Assembly: GCA_021847795.1 (NCBI GenBank)
Contig: JAJZPZ010000005.1
Location: forward strand, 1-50,092
Direction of reading: 5' to 3'
Source of the DNA: Nitrospirota bacterium
Lineage (GTDB): Bacteria; Nitrospirota; Thermodesulfovibrionia; Thermodesulfovibrionales; Dissulfurispiraceae
DNA length: 50,092 nucleotides
In this document: positions 1 through 7,570 of the stretch, piece after piece
How positions within the stretch are numbered: position 1 is the first letter of the stretch
How the letters are laid out: each line of letters begins with the position of its first letter
The notes under the pieces: model-generated
Told to the model about the DNA's origin: nothing
The model's input: only the letters and a program-made list of their open reading frames with translations
The model's database searches: none
Program-made: the position numbers and the translations under genes

Positions 1-2151
1 GTAGATGCCATTGTGGTAAGAGGCGCACAAGGCACGCGGGTATTTTCTTTAAAGGGTGTGGAATCTTTCTATCGGACCATTGTGGAGAGCATTAATGAAG
101 GGGCTGCAACCCTCAACAGCAAAGGGATTGTACTCTATGCCAATACACGCTTTTCGGAGATGCTGAAATCCCCTCTGAAAAAAATACTGAGTGCCCCTTT
201 TGACACCTTTGTAATAAAAAAAGACAGGGATGCCTATTCGGAACTTCTGGGAAAGGGGTTTAAAAAAGGTTCGAGGGGAGAAGTTTCCCTTGCCAGGGGA
301 GGCAAGGCATCCTTCCAGGCATACATATCCTTGAATCCGCTGCTCATAGACGAGAAGCCCGGCGCAAGCGTAGTAGTTACGGACCTGACCGAAGTAAAGA
401 GAAAAGAAGCGCACATAAGAATATTGTATAAAAGGGTCCAGAGGGAACTCCAGGAGAGGAAGGAACTCGAGAAGATAAAGGAACATCGCGAATTTATCAA
501 TGCAGTTTTAAACAATGCGGGCTCCCTTATTGTTGTTGTGGACAGAAAAGGGAAAATTGTAATGTGTAATAATGCTTGTGAATCCCTGACCGGGCACAAA
601 CTCGATGAAGTCAAGGGTAAGCCTGCAAGGGACTTGTTCATGATTCCCGAAAAACCTGAATCCTTCAAAAAGGAAATGCAAAAGGCCCGGCCGGGCATCT
701 TCCCGGAGCAGCACGAAAGCCGCCTGAAGGCCAGGGATGGCGGATACAGAATCATCTCATGGACAAACACGGCAATAACCGGCGGAAGAGGGGCGGTCAG
801 GTATATCATCGCCACAGGCAACGATATTACCGAGAGAAAGAGGCTTGAGGAAGAAAACAGGCACTTGGCGCATCACGATCCCCTCACCGGCCTGCCCAAC
901 CGCAGACTCTTCATGGATGTCATCAACCTGGAACTGGCACAGGCACGCCGCAACCGGAAGAAGCTTGCGATACTCTTCCTGGACCTCGACCGCTTCAAGG
1001 AGATCAACGATACGCTGGGCCATGAGGCCGGCGATGAACTGCTGAAAGCGGTTTCCGAACGCCTCAAGGCAAGCATCAGGGAATCGGACACCGTGGCCCG
1101 TATCGGGGGAGATGAGTTCAACATTATCCTTGCCGACCTACCCCGCACAGAACACATCACCTCCGTTGCACAGAAGATTAAAGATTCCTTCAAGGAGCCC
1201 TTTGTGATTTCCGGGCACGAAATCCGCAGCACCACGAGCATCGGCATCAGTGTATATCCTGATGACAGCGAGAAAATAGATACGCTCTTCCGGTACGCCG
1301 ACATTGCCATGTATCACGCAAAAGAGATGGGAAGGAACATCGTGCAGTTCTATAACCCTGCAATCAATCTCCGCTCCATAGAAAGGACAAGGATGGAGGA
1401 CTATTTACGCCAGGCAGTTGCCAAAAGCGAACTCAGGGTGCACTACCAGCCCCAGGTCGATATCAAAACCGGCAGAATTATCTGCGCAGAGGCGCTGGTA
1501 AGATGGGAGCATCCTGTGGAGGGACTGCTCAAACCCGGCAGATTCATCCAGCTAGCCGAGGAGACGGGATTTATCACTGACATCGACGAGTGGATGCTCC
1601 GTACCGTTGGAGAGCAGGTCAGATCATGGAACAACGCCGGGATGCCTTCTCTCTGCATTACCGTAAACCTCTCGTCACGGCAGTTCCAAAACCCTGAGCT
1701 GACCCGGAAGACGGCGGACATTCTCCAGGAAACCGGCATGTCTCCCGATTGCCTGGATATCGAAATCACCGAGAGCATGGCAATGGCCGACATCGAATAT
1801 ACGGCAAGCCGCTTGAGGGAACTGGCTGACATGGGGGTCCGGATCTCCCTTGATGATTTCGGCACCGGGTATTCGCCTTTGATCTATCTGAAACGGCTGC
1901 CGATCAGGCGGCTTAAAATAGGCAGGCCCTTTATTCAGAATATTGCAACCGATACGAACGATCAGGCAATTGTTGCCGCAGTGGCCACCCTGGCACACGG
2001 TATGAAGTGGAGGGTAACGGCTGAAGGAGTGGAAACCGATGAGCAGCTCTCATCCCTGAATGAAACACAGTGCGATGAGGCGCAAGGATATCTTTTCAGC
2101 AGGCCTTTACCTGCAGAAGAGTTCAAAGAACTGCTGTCTGCCGGCAAATAA
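1..2151 (+). CDS. PAS-PAS-GGDEF-EAL cyclic-di-GMP turnover protein (5' end outside window)
   Basis: Cytoplasmic signalling protein predicted to make and/or break cyclic-di-GMP. The frame is open from base 1 (GEVDAIVV-type lead-in is typical of an internal linker), so the N terminus lies outside the window; 716 residues are visible. Order: PAS (about 20-130), a charged coiled-coil linker (130-160), second PAS with PAC (160-280), GGDEF (285-445), EAL (455-710). The diguanylate cyclase active site GGDEF is intact, with an RxxD inhibitory site (RESD) five residues before it. The EAL domain keeps EAL (EALVRW), the DDFGTGYS loop and the Lys of the next motif, but reads KIG where KID is usual. Both activities are therefore possible, with product feedback on the cyclase likely. 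Family assignment is certain; the signal sensed is unknown. Confidence 0.95.
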   Translation, partial: VDAIVVRGAQGTRVFSLKGVESFYRTIVESINEGAATLNSKGIVLYANTRFSEMLKSPLKKILSAPFDTFVIKKDRDAYSELLGKGFKKGSRGEVSLARGGKASFQAYISLNPLLIDEKPGASVVVTDLTEVKRKEAHIRILYKRVQRELQERKELEKIKEHREFINAVLNNAGSLIVVVDRKGKIVMCNNACESLTGHKLDEVKGKPARDLFMIPEKPESFKKEMQKARPGIFPEQHESRLKARDGGYRIISWTNTAITGGRGAVRYIIATGNDITERKRLEEENRHLAHHDPLTGLPNRRLFMDVINLELAQARRNRKKLAILFLDLDRFKEINDTLGHEAGDELLKAVSERLKASIRESDTVARIGGDEFNIILADLPRTEHITSVAQKIKDSFKEPFVISGHEIRSTTSIGISVYPDDSEKIDTLFRYADIAMYHAKEMGRNIVQFYNPAINLRSIERTRMEDYLRQAVAKSELRVHYQPQVDIKTGRIICAEALVRWEHPVEGLLKPGRFIQLAEETGFITDIDEWMLRTVGEQVRSWNNAGMPSLCITVNLSSRQFQNPELTRKTADILQETGMSPDCLDIEITESMAMADIEYTASRLRELADMGVRISLDDFGTGYSPLIYLKRLPIRRLKIGRPFIQNIATDTNDQAIVAAVATLAHGMKWRVTAEGVETDEQLSSLNETQCDEAQGYLFSRPLPAEEFKELLSAGK

Positions 2152-2200
2152 CCCGGCTGCTGAGGGAAGGCGGGAAAGCAGAGCGCGTGGTTGGCGCCGG

Positions 2201-2533
2201 TTACTCCTTTCCTGAAAGATAATCCCCGAGCATACCGCGACTGTGCTCATCATCGTGGCAGTATACGCAGAGGTTTTCCCAGTTTGAGCCGTCAGGCGGA
2301 TTGTTCCTGTGGTTTCCGTCCTTGTGATGCACGGTCAGGAGATGCCTGTTCGCGTGGTCGAACTCCCTGCCGCATTTTGCACAGATGAGGCCGTGTATCT
2401 TCAGCGACTGCTCGCGGTAATTGTTTAACGGGGCAGAGGACTTCTTCAGTTCGCTGACGATCTCTGCCGCAGACTTGTCTGCAGCAGGCTTTTTAGAAAC
2501 CGGCCTTCTGAAGGAGTAACGATTCCTGGACAT
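2201..2533 (-). CDS. YajD-like HNH nuclease family protein
   Basis: Small 110-residue protein of the HNH family, similar in layout to E. coli YajD. Basic N terminus (residues 1-35), then a CxxC (CAKC, about 53-56), a VHHKDGNHRNN block that supplies the HH and N of the HNH metal site, and a second CxxC-type pair (CVYCH) with a trailing DEH. This gives a zinc-stabilised beta-beta-alpha-metal fold. The role in cells is not settled for this family. The start ATG at 2533 lies five bases after a perfect TATAAT (minus strand), so the message may be leaderless; there is no Shine-Dalgarno. It is convergent with the upstream signalling gene. Confidence 0.88.
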   Translation of the reverse strand: MSRNRYSFRRPVSKKPAADKSAAEIVSELKKSSAPLNNYREQSLKIHGLICAKCGREFDHANRHLLTVHHKDGNHRNNPPDGSNWENLCVYCHDDEHSRGMLGDYLSGKE

Positions 2534-2538
2534 GTTTT

Positions 2539-2544
2539 ATTATA
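2539..2544 (-). promoter_or_regulatory. -10 box (TATAAT) directly before yajD-like gene
   Basis: On the minus strand TATAAT is followed by five bases and then the ATG of the HNH gene. I see no good -35 at 16-18 bp. If used, transcription would start at or next to the ATG, giving a leaderless message. Inference from sequence only. Confidence 0.4.
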
Positions 2545-2875
2545 CCGCAAAAAGGTGCAGGGGTGGGTTCGCCATCATGAAAGGAAGGAATGCCTCAAAG
2601 ATTAGCAGCATGCGATAAAATTATTGAGAGTGCCTGTTTTTCTGTTTCAGGCAGAAGTGGTGCTGTAATTGCCTTTATAGGGTGGGAGGGATCGGCACAA
2701 GGAATCGCACTGAAAGACTTTTCGGCACACCTTCCTCCCCTCTTCATTGTTTGGCCTGCGGATTATGGTCTTCAGGCCACAATGAGAATTTTCATGCATC
2801 AGCTGTTGTATTTTATTTCCCTCTATGTCATGATTTAATTAGATTTTCATGCAAATGCGAATCAACAACTTGAGC
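2545..2875 (+). other. Long non-coding leader/upstream region of the cold-shock gene
   Basis: No convincing gene. The open frames here lack codon character and a ribosome-binding site. It contains an 11-base direct repeat (ATTTTCATGCA near 2788 and again near 2845) and a short hairpin with arms GGCCTG/CAGGCC near 2753-2778. Long structured 5' leaders are typical for cold-shock genes, so part of this is probably untranslated leader, but I could not place a promoter with confidence. Confidence 0.4.
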
Positions 2876-2892
2876 AAGGAGGTATGCACAAA

Positions 2893-3093
2893 ATGGCTAC
2901 CGGCACAGTAAAATGGTTTAATGATTCCAAGGGCTTCGGTTTTATCACCAGCGATGACGGGGGTGATGTATTTGTCCACCATTCTTCCATTCAGGGAAAT
3001 GGCTTCAAGTCCCTTGCCGAAGGTGACAGGGTCAGCTTTGACATCGAAAAAGGCCCCAAGGGCCCAAAGGCCGTGAATGTAACTAAGATTTAG
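2893..3093 (+). CDS. Cold-shock domain protein (CspA family)
   Basis: A 66-residue single cold-shock domain that binds single-stranded RNA/DNA and melts RNA structure. RNP1 (KGFGFI) and RNP2 (VFVHHS) are both present, and the length is that of CspA-type proteins. A strong AAGGAGG at 2876-2882 sits ten bases before ATG 2893 but only one base before the ATG at 2884, so I take 2893 (protein starts MATGTVKWF). It is followed by a bidirectional-looking terminator at 3198-3244 shared with htpX. Monocistronic. Confidence 0.95.
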   Translation: MATGTVKWFNDSKGFGFITSDDGGDVFVHHSSIQGNGFKSLAEGDRVSFDIEKGPKGPKAVNVTKI

Positions 3094-3197
3094 TAAAAGG
3101 ATTCCTCCGTCTGCCTTTTGACACTTGCCAAGAAAACACCTGAGGCCGCCTCTGTTCCTTGCACGGTGTCATATTTTTCTTCATCCATACCAATTAA

Positions 3198-3250
3198 AAG
3201 GGCTGAAGGATGCGGGATACGGTTCCGCTTGCCCTTCAGCCCTTCTTTCT
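3198..3250 (+). terminator. Rho-independent terminator between csp and htpX
   Basis: A perfect 12-bp stem (AAGGGCTGAAGG at 3198-3209 with its complement at 3233-3244) is followed by a T-rich run to about 3262. On the other strand the stem is followed by TTTT, so it can also end the convergent htpX message. Confidence 0.8.
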
Positions 3251-3259
3251 TTGTCTTTT

Positions 3260-4105
3260 TTATTTCCTGAGCGACATTGCTTCCAGGCGCGCTATTCTTT
3301 CCTCCATAGGTGGATGGGTGCTGAAGAGCTTCATAAGGCCCCCGCCGGTAAGCGGGTTGACAATAAACATGTGCGATGTTGCCGGATTGGCGTTCATGGG
3401 AATCCTCTGCGATGCCGCCTGCAGCTTTCTCAGCGCATCGGCAAGATACCGGGGATTGCCCGTAAGCCTTGCCCCGCCGTCATCTGCGCCGTACTCCCTC
3501 GACCGGGAGATCGCCATCTGAACAAGCATTGCTGCAATGGGGCCCACGATCATCATGACAATAGCTGCTACGGGGCTGCCACCCTCATCATCATCACGTC
3601 TGCCCCCGAAGATCATCGTCCACTGCGCCATCTGGGCCAGGTAGCTTATCGCCCCGGCAATAGTTGCAGCAACGGTGCTCACCAGAATGTCCCTGTGCTT
3701 GATGTGGGAAAGCTCATGGGCGAGCACCCCTTCCAGTTCCTCTCTCGAAAGGATCCTCCTAATACCTGTAGTTACCGCAACCGCCCCGTGTTCGGGGTTC
3801 CTCCCCGTGGCGAACGCATTGGGCTGGTCCTCATTCACAATGTACACCTTCGGCATGGGGAGGTCCGCCTTGTGCGCAAGCCTTCTGACTATCTCATAAA
3901 GCTCGGGCGCCTCTGATTCGCTCACCTCTTGTGCGCCGTACATTTTAAGCACTATTTTGTCACTGAACCAGTAAGATATAAAATTCATTCCGAACGCCAT
4001 GATAAGGGCGAATGTCATGCCCGACCTGCCGCCCAGCATGCCGCCGACGGCAACCAGCATGAGCGTCAATGCCACCATCAGAACCATTGTTTTAAGACCA
4101 TTCAT
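3260..4105 (-). CDS. htpX: HtpX-type zinc metalloprotease
   Basis: Inner-membrane M48 protease that degrades misfolded membrane proteins. 281 residues, the usual length. Two hydrophobic segments at about 5-50, the zinc motif HELSH (HEXXH, about residues 130-134) followed by an HRD, two more hydrophobic segments at about 145-200, and the third zinc ligand region [10 protein letters not shown] downstream. The C-terminal [11 protein letters not shown] is a family signature. The ATG at 4105 follows a GGAGG-type site. A TATAAT on the minus strand at 4165-4170 may be its -10 box. Monocistronic, convergent with csp. Confidence 0.95.
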   Translation of the reverse strand: MNGLKTMVLMVALTLMLVAVGGMLGGRSGMTFALIMAFGMNFISYWFSDKIVLKMYGAQEVSESEAPELYEIVRRLAHKADLPMPKVYIVNEDQPNAFATGRNPEHGAVAVTTGIRRILSREELEGVLAHELSHIKHRDILVSTVAATIAGAISYLAQMAQWTMIFGGRRDDDEGGSPVAAIVMMIVGPIAAMLVQMAISRSREYGADDGGARLTGNPRYLADALRKLQAASQRIPMNANPATSHMFIVNPLTGGGLMKLFSTHPPMEERIARLEAMSLRK

Positions 4106-4454
4106 GATATACCTCCGCTATCTCGTAATAATCAGGAAAAAGTAATTTTAATGTCCCTCTTTTAATTATACAATTTTCTTCTGAATAAAACCTTCACCAC
4201 GATTTTAGAGCAGCGGGTCAGACTGCCGGAAAGGCTTTCTCCGCAATAGCTTTAAAAGTATTCGCTTCATTGATTTTAAAGCCGAATAACCTCCGACCAG
4301 GCACTTTGGAGAAAAGGCCTGCGTGTTATTGACATTTTCCAATGCCCTGTTATCATTATGGTAGACAGGCAAAATACAGTAAGGAAGCGATCAGCGCATC
4401 CGCAGCAGCTGTTGTCTACTCCTCGTATCAACTACCATCATCAAGGAGGCAGCG
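4106..4454. other. Divergent intergenic region htpX / PEBP gene
   Basis: No gene seen. It holds the putative htpX -10 (4165-4170, minus) and the PEBP promoter (4329-4356, plus). Overlapping short inverted repeats lie at 4249-4288 (GCTTTAAAA with TTTTAAAGC, and TATTCG with CGAATA). Confidence 0.6.
4329..4356 (+). promoter_or_regulatory. Sigma70-type promoter of PEBP gene
   Basis: TTGACA at 4329-4334, 16-base spacer, TATCAT at 4351-4356. The same pair with the same spacing, and similar flanks, occurs at 6549-6576 before a remnant of this gene, which supports it as a real promoter. Confidence 0.7.
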
Positions 4455-4919
4455 ATGAATACACTTAAAATATCCAGCCCCGCATTCCAGAACAATGAGC
4501 CGATCCCGGACAAATATACCTGTGACGGGATGGATATAAACCCTCCACTTTTTTTTGAGAATATACCGCAGAAAGCCGGGTCCCTGGCATTGATCGTTGA
4601 CGATCCGGATGCCCCGGGAGGGACATGGGTCCACTGGGTGGTATGGAACATCAAACCGGACACAACGGAGATCAGGGAGAACTCGGTCCCCGAAGGCGCT
4701 CTGCAGGGAATGAATGACTTCAAAAAACATGACTTCGGAGGCCCCTGCCCCCCTTCCGGGGTGCACCGTTATTTTTTCAAGCTCTACGCCCTTGACACCA
4801 CGCTCAGCCTGCCGGCTGACTCGGAAAAATCAGATTTGGAAAAAGCCATGGACGGACATATAGTCGGACAGGGCGAATTCACCGGGCTGTATGAGAGGCA
4901 GAAAGTAGCGCACAAATAA
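4455..4919 (+). CDS. YbhB/YbcL family PEBP (Raf-kinase-inhibitor-like) protein
   Basis: A 154-residue phosphatidylethanolamine-binding-protein fold, the bacterial YbhB/YbcL class. Signature blocks: the DGMDINPPL region (about 23-31), DDPDAPGGTWVHWVVWN (about 49-65) and the GGPCPPSGVHRYFF block (about 95-108) that forms the anion-binding pocket. No signal peptide, so cytoplasmic. AAGGAGG at 4443-4449 gives a good start at 4455. Bacterial function is undefined; binding of a small phosphorylated ligand is commonly assumed. A decayed partial copy lies 1.7 kb downstream (6549-6726). Confidence 0.93.
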   Translation: MNTLKISSPAFQNNEPIPDKYTCDGMDINPPLFFENIPQKAGSLALIVDDPDAPGGTWVHWVVWNIKPDTTEIRENSVPEGALQGMNDFKKHDFGGPCPPSGVHRYFFKLYALDTTLSLPADSEKSDLEKAMDGHIVGQGEFTGLYERQKVAHK

Positions 4920-4997
4920 CTCGCAAAGTCCACAGGCATCAACGGGAAAGGAGCGGCAATGCGGGGGCTCGCAAATTTCGCATGGCCGGTCGGATAG

Positions 4998-5030
4998 AAA
5001 GGCCCTCTGCATATCCTGCAGAAGGCCTTT
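4998..5030 (-). terminator. Hairpin between convergent PEBP and rhodanese genes
   Basis: AAAGGCC...TCTGCA (4998-5011) pairs with TGCAGA...GGCCTTT (5017-5030), one internal mismatch, five-base loop. The T-run is short on both strands, so it is a probable but not ideal terminator serving the leftward rhodanese gene and possibly the PEBP gene. Confidence 0.55.
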
Positions 5031-5043
5031 CCGCTGCTCTATG

Positions 5044-6408
5044 CTATTGCCTGGTTATCGTGTACTTACCGTCTTTGTCGAACTTGATCGCGGCATTCAG
5101 AAACCTGGTCCTGTAGCCGGCCTCTTTCAGAATCTGATATATCATCTCAGCCCTGACGCCGGTAGCGCAATGGGTGATGATTTCTTTGTCTTTCGGTATA
5201 TCTTTCAACCTGCCCCTGATGTTCCCTGCAGGTATGTTCATCGCCCCCTTCAGCATACCATCCGCTGCTTCATCTTCATCGCGCACATCAAGGATCAATT
5301 TATCGGCAGACGGTGATTCCGCTATTTTCCTGAACTCTTCAACCGGGATCTCTCCCGGCTTCAGCTTCGGCACATAGGAAATCTTTAATGCGACGTCGCC
5401 GGTGACGACAATATCGCCTGCGTTTTTCCATGCCCCCATTCCGCCTTCGAGCACGGTTGTGTTTGCATACCCCCATCCCCTGACGGTCTTGAACACATCA
5501 GCCGCTGCCTTTGTGTCATTGGCGTACAGGACAATAGGAGCAGATTTGTCATTGGGGAACTTTTCCTTTGCCTGGGCCATGTCCTTTGCCTGGATATCAA
5601 CGGCCCTGGGTATATGGCCCTTCTTCGCCTCATCAACAGGTCTCACATCCACAAGGACCGTCGGGATGTCCTTGCCCATGGTATCTTTGAGATACTCTGC
5701 CGAAGAAAAGACCATATTGCCCGAACCCTTCCATGCAGGCATCCCGTCAACAAATACCCGCACCTTCGTGTACCCTAATCTTCCCGCCTTATTGGCGGAA
5801 GAGGGGCTGAGCCGGCATGTAGGTCCTGCGCAGTAAAAAACGATAAGCTTGTCCTTTTCCTTCGGGAGCCTCTCCTTCAGCTTGTCGAACTCGGCGCCAC
5901 TGATACTGATCGCCCCCGGGATGTGCCCTTCGATGAAGCGGGGAAAAGGCCTCGAATCCACGAGAACAAAATTCCCCTTCTCAGGTCCTGCAGCGACAAG
6001 CTTTGCAAGCTCGTCAAGGCCCATAATTCTCTCAGGAGCGACCTTGACAGGCGGTTTGATTGTCAGGCTGACCGCATACAGGTTGCCCTCTTTCCGGGTG
6101 ATGGCGACGGCAACTTCTTTTTCCTTGGGGATCTTGCTCCACTTTTCCGCTCCGATAAGCTTCGTATCATCATCATAGTTCACCAGCCATGTTGCAGGGC
6201 CGACCTGCAGTTGAATGAGATCGGCCTTATTTGAGACACCGGTAAACAGCCCACGGATAATATTTTCATCCGGCTTATGGCACTGCCTGCAATTCGGCGC
6301 AATTTTAGGCTTATGCGGCGCTTCAGCTGCCGTGCCGATACTGCTGAACAGGAACAACCCTGCTGATACCAGGACGGCCGCAACTGATGCTATCCCTCTC
6401 TTGACCAT
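5044..6408 (-). CDS. Exported triple-rhodanese protein with one c-heme motif
   Basis: A 454-residue secreted (periplasmic) protein. Signal peptide at residues 1-28 (VSAGLFLFSSIGTAAEA), then one CRQCH (CXXCH) heme c motif at about 41-45. Next comes a ~90-residue region, then three rhodanese domains (about 130-230, 235-335, 355-450). Domain 1 has the catalytic-loop Cys (CAGPTC) and domain 3 has it (CATGVR). Domain 2 reads YANDTK with no Cys, so it is likely structural. Rhodaneses move sulfane sulfur; a heme plus tandem rhodaneses suggests periplasmic sulfur or redox chemistry, but the substrate is unknown. Start: ATG 6408 follows AGGAGG; the longer frame begins with TTG and would swallow this site. 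Confidence 0.85.
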   Translation of the reverse strand: MVKRGIASVAAVLVSAGLFLFSSIGTAAEAPHKPKIAPNCRQCHKPDENIIRGLFTGVSNKADLIQLQVGPATWLVNYDDDTKLIGAEKWSKIPKEKEVAVAITRKEGNLYAVSLTIKPPVKVAPERIMGLDELAKLVAAGPEKGNFVLVDSRPFPRFIEGHIPGAISISGAEFDKLKERLPKEKDKLIVFYCAGPTCRLSPSSANKAGRLGYTKVRVFVDGMPAWKGSGNMVFSSAEYLKDTMGKDIPTVLVDVRPVDEAKKGHIPRAVDIQAKDMAQAKEKFPNDKSAPIVLYANDTKAAADVFKTVRGWGYANTTVLEGGMGAWKNAGDIVVTGDVALKISYVPKLKPGEIPVEEFRKIAESPSADKLILDVRDEDEAADGMLKGAMNIPAGNIRGRLKDIPKDKEIITHCATGVRAEMIYQILKEAGYRTRFLNAAIKFDKDGKYTITRQ

Positions 6409-6548
6409 ACATCCTCCTGAATACAAAGAATTTATTCCGGTAAAGCCGGGGTTCTATAGTTTATAAACCACTTAACTTTGTGCCTTTTATATTAACTACA
6501 AGTTTAAAATAATTCAATTTAAAAGTTCCAGAAACAGAGGGTCTGATG

Positions 6549-6576
6549 TTGACATTTCCGGTCCTCCTGGTATCAT
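6549..6576 (+). promoter_or_regulatory. Duplicated promoter before PEBP remnant
   Basis: TTGACA (6549-6554), 16-base spacer, TATCAT (6571-6576). Both boxes, the spacing, and the TTATG after the -10 match the promoter of the intact PEBP gene at 4329-4356. This looks like a duplicated copy rather than chance. Confidence 0.6.
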
Positions 6577-6612
6577 TATGATAAAAAGGAAGTAACAGGA
6601 CAGAAGGCAAAC

Positions 6613-6726
6613 ATGAAAGGCCATATAATCGGGCAGGGGCAACTGATCGGCCTTTACAGGAAAAAGCAGGAAAGCAGGGGTCCATTCTCTCCTATTTCTT
6701 TCTTATCAGATAAACTCCGTCCCTGA
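6613..6726 (+). pseudogene. C-terminal remnant of a PEBP (YbhB-like) gene
   Basis: A 37-codon frame whose first 18 residues (M-GHI-GQG---GLY pattern) match the last ~25 residues of the intact PEBP protein at 4455-4919 (its MDGHIVGQGEFTGLY end). Beyond that the frame runs on into the 3' end of the convergent methyltransferase. A copy of the PEBP promoter stands about 40 bases upstream, so promoter plus tail remain and the middle of the gene is gone. Not expected to encode a working protein. Confidence 0.7.
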
Positions 6727-7327
6727 TAGTCAGCATCACCTTTTCCGCGCCCTTATCGTCCTTCACTCTTCGGTTAAAAGCCGCTATGGCGCGGCTTTCG
6801 CTGTCACGGGGGGAGATGACCCGCCCGCTCCAGAGCACATTGTCGGCAAGCATAATTCCGCCGGACCTGAGAATGCGCATGCCCTCGTCATAATAGGCAG
6901 GATAAGAGACCTTGTCTGCATCTATAAAAATGAAATCAGCGCTGCCGGCGGGTAATGTGAGCAGCGTTTCTATTGCAGGGCCGAGTTTCAATGTGATCTT
7001 ATGACCGTGAGGGCTTCTCCTGAAATATGATTGCGCGATGGAGGCATGCTCTTTCAATACCTCGCAGGTGACGATCTCTCCATCCTCGGGCAGCCCCTCC
7101 GCCATCATAAGCGCCGAGTAGCCTGTGAACGTGCCGATCTCAACGACCCGCTTCACTCCCGATACCGAGACCAGCATCTGCAGGAATCTGCCCTCTACCC
7201 TCCCGGTCAGCATCTGGGGAGCGGCTGTTTTCTTATAGGTCTCTTTCTCGAGTTCTTCAAGCAGCGGGGAAATGGGGCTGGTGTAATTTTTTACGTACCG
7301 CTCTATTTCTTTGGGCAGTAGCAGCAT
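6692..7327 (-). CDS. SAM-dependent O-methyltransferase (CCoAOMT-like class)
   Basis: A 211-residue class I methyltransferase of the caffeoyl-CoA/catechol O-methyltransferase type. SAM-binding glycine motif VVEIGTFTGYSAL (about 62-74), the acidic D of the FIFIDADKVSYPAYY block, which also holds the metal-binding Asp, and the LADNVLWSGRV block with the second metal ligands. Substrate cannot be read from sequence. The ATG at 7327 gives the usual family N terminus (LPKEIERYV); the longer frame starts with TTG and a non-family leader. The site before ATG is weak (GAAGG). Its 3' end overlaps the PEBP remnant. Confidence 0.88.
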   Translation of the reverse strand: MLLLPKEIERYVKNYTSPISPLLEELEKETYKKTAAPQMLTGRVEGRFLQMLVSVSGVKRVVEIGTFTGYSALMMAEGLPEDGEIVTCEVLKEHASIAQSYFRRSPHGHKITLKLGPAIETLLTLPAGSADFIFIDADKVSYPAYYDEGMRILRSGGIMLADNVLWSGRVISPRDSESRAIAAFNRRVKDDKGAEKVMLTIRDGVYLIRKK

Positions 7328-7479
7328 CAGACCTTCAACCCTAACCGGCCGGCAGCCGTCCCTTTCAACATAAGGAAAGTTTAACAAAACTGCTGCAATT
7401 GTCAAGAAACAGGGGTCCAGGGCAGCGGGAACTTCATGCTTCCCTTGAGAATCTGTGATACAATTAAAAATAATCGGAA

Positions 7480-7503
7480 AAGCCCTTCTTATCAGAAGGG
7501 TTT
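7480..7503. other. Short hairpin upstream of the second GGDEF-EAL gene
   Basis: CCCTTCT at 7483-7489 pairs with AGAAGGG at 7494-7500 around a TATC loop, flanked by A and T runs. It lies between divergent genes, so it is either a relic terminator or leader structure. No cyclic-di-GMP riboswitch core was recognised in this stretch. Confidence 0.3.
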
Positions 7504-7570
7504 AGAGTTGTCCATAACACTTACTGTTCACCCGGCACTATCGCCAAGAGCAGGCTGCGGTTAAAGTCAT

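Noticed and set aside
2590-2838. Open frame of 82 codons upstream of the cold-shock gene
   Set aside because: No ribosome-binding site and no coding character; more likely part of the leader region.
3125-3916. Long open frame opposite htpX (263 codons)
   Set aside because: Lies wholly on the complement of a well-supported protease gene, no ribosome-binding site, odd composition rich in Pro/His/Cys.
4249-4288. Interlocked inverted repeats resembling an H-type pseudoknot (possible riboswitch) before the PEBP gene
   Set aside because: The last loop would have zero bases while having to cross a nine-pair stem, so the fold is not feasible; it also lies upstream of the promoter and would not be transcribed with the gene.
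7406-7570. Cyclic-di-GMP riboswitch before the second GGDEF-EAL gene
   Set aside because: Only a short simple hairpin is visible; the conserved tetraloop/receptor core of GEMM RNAs was not found.
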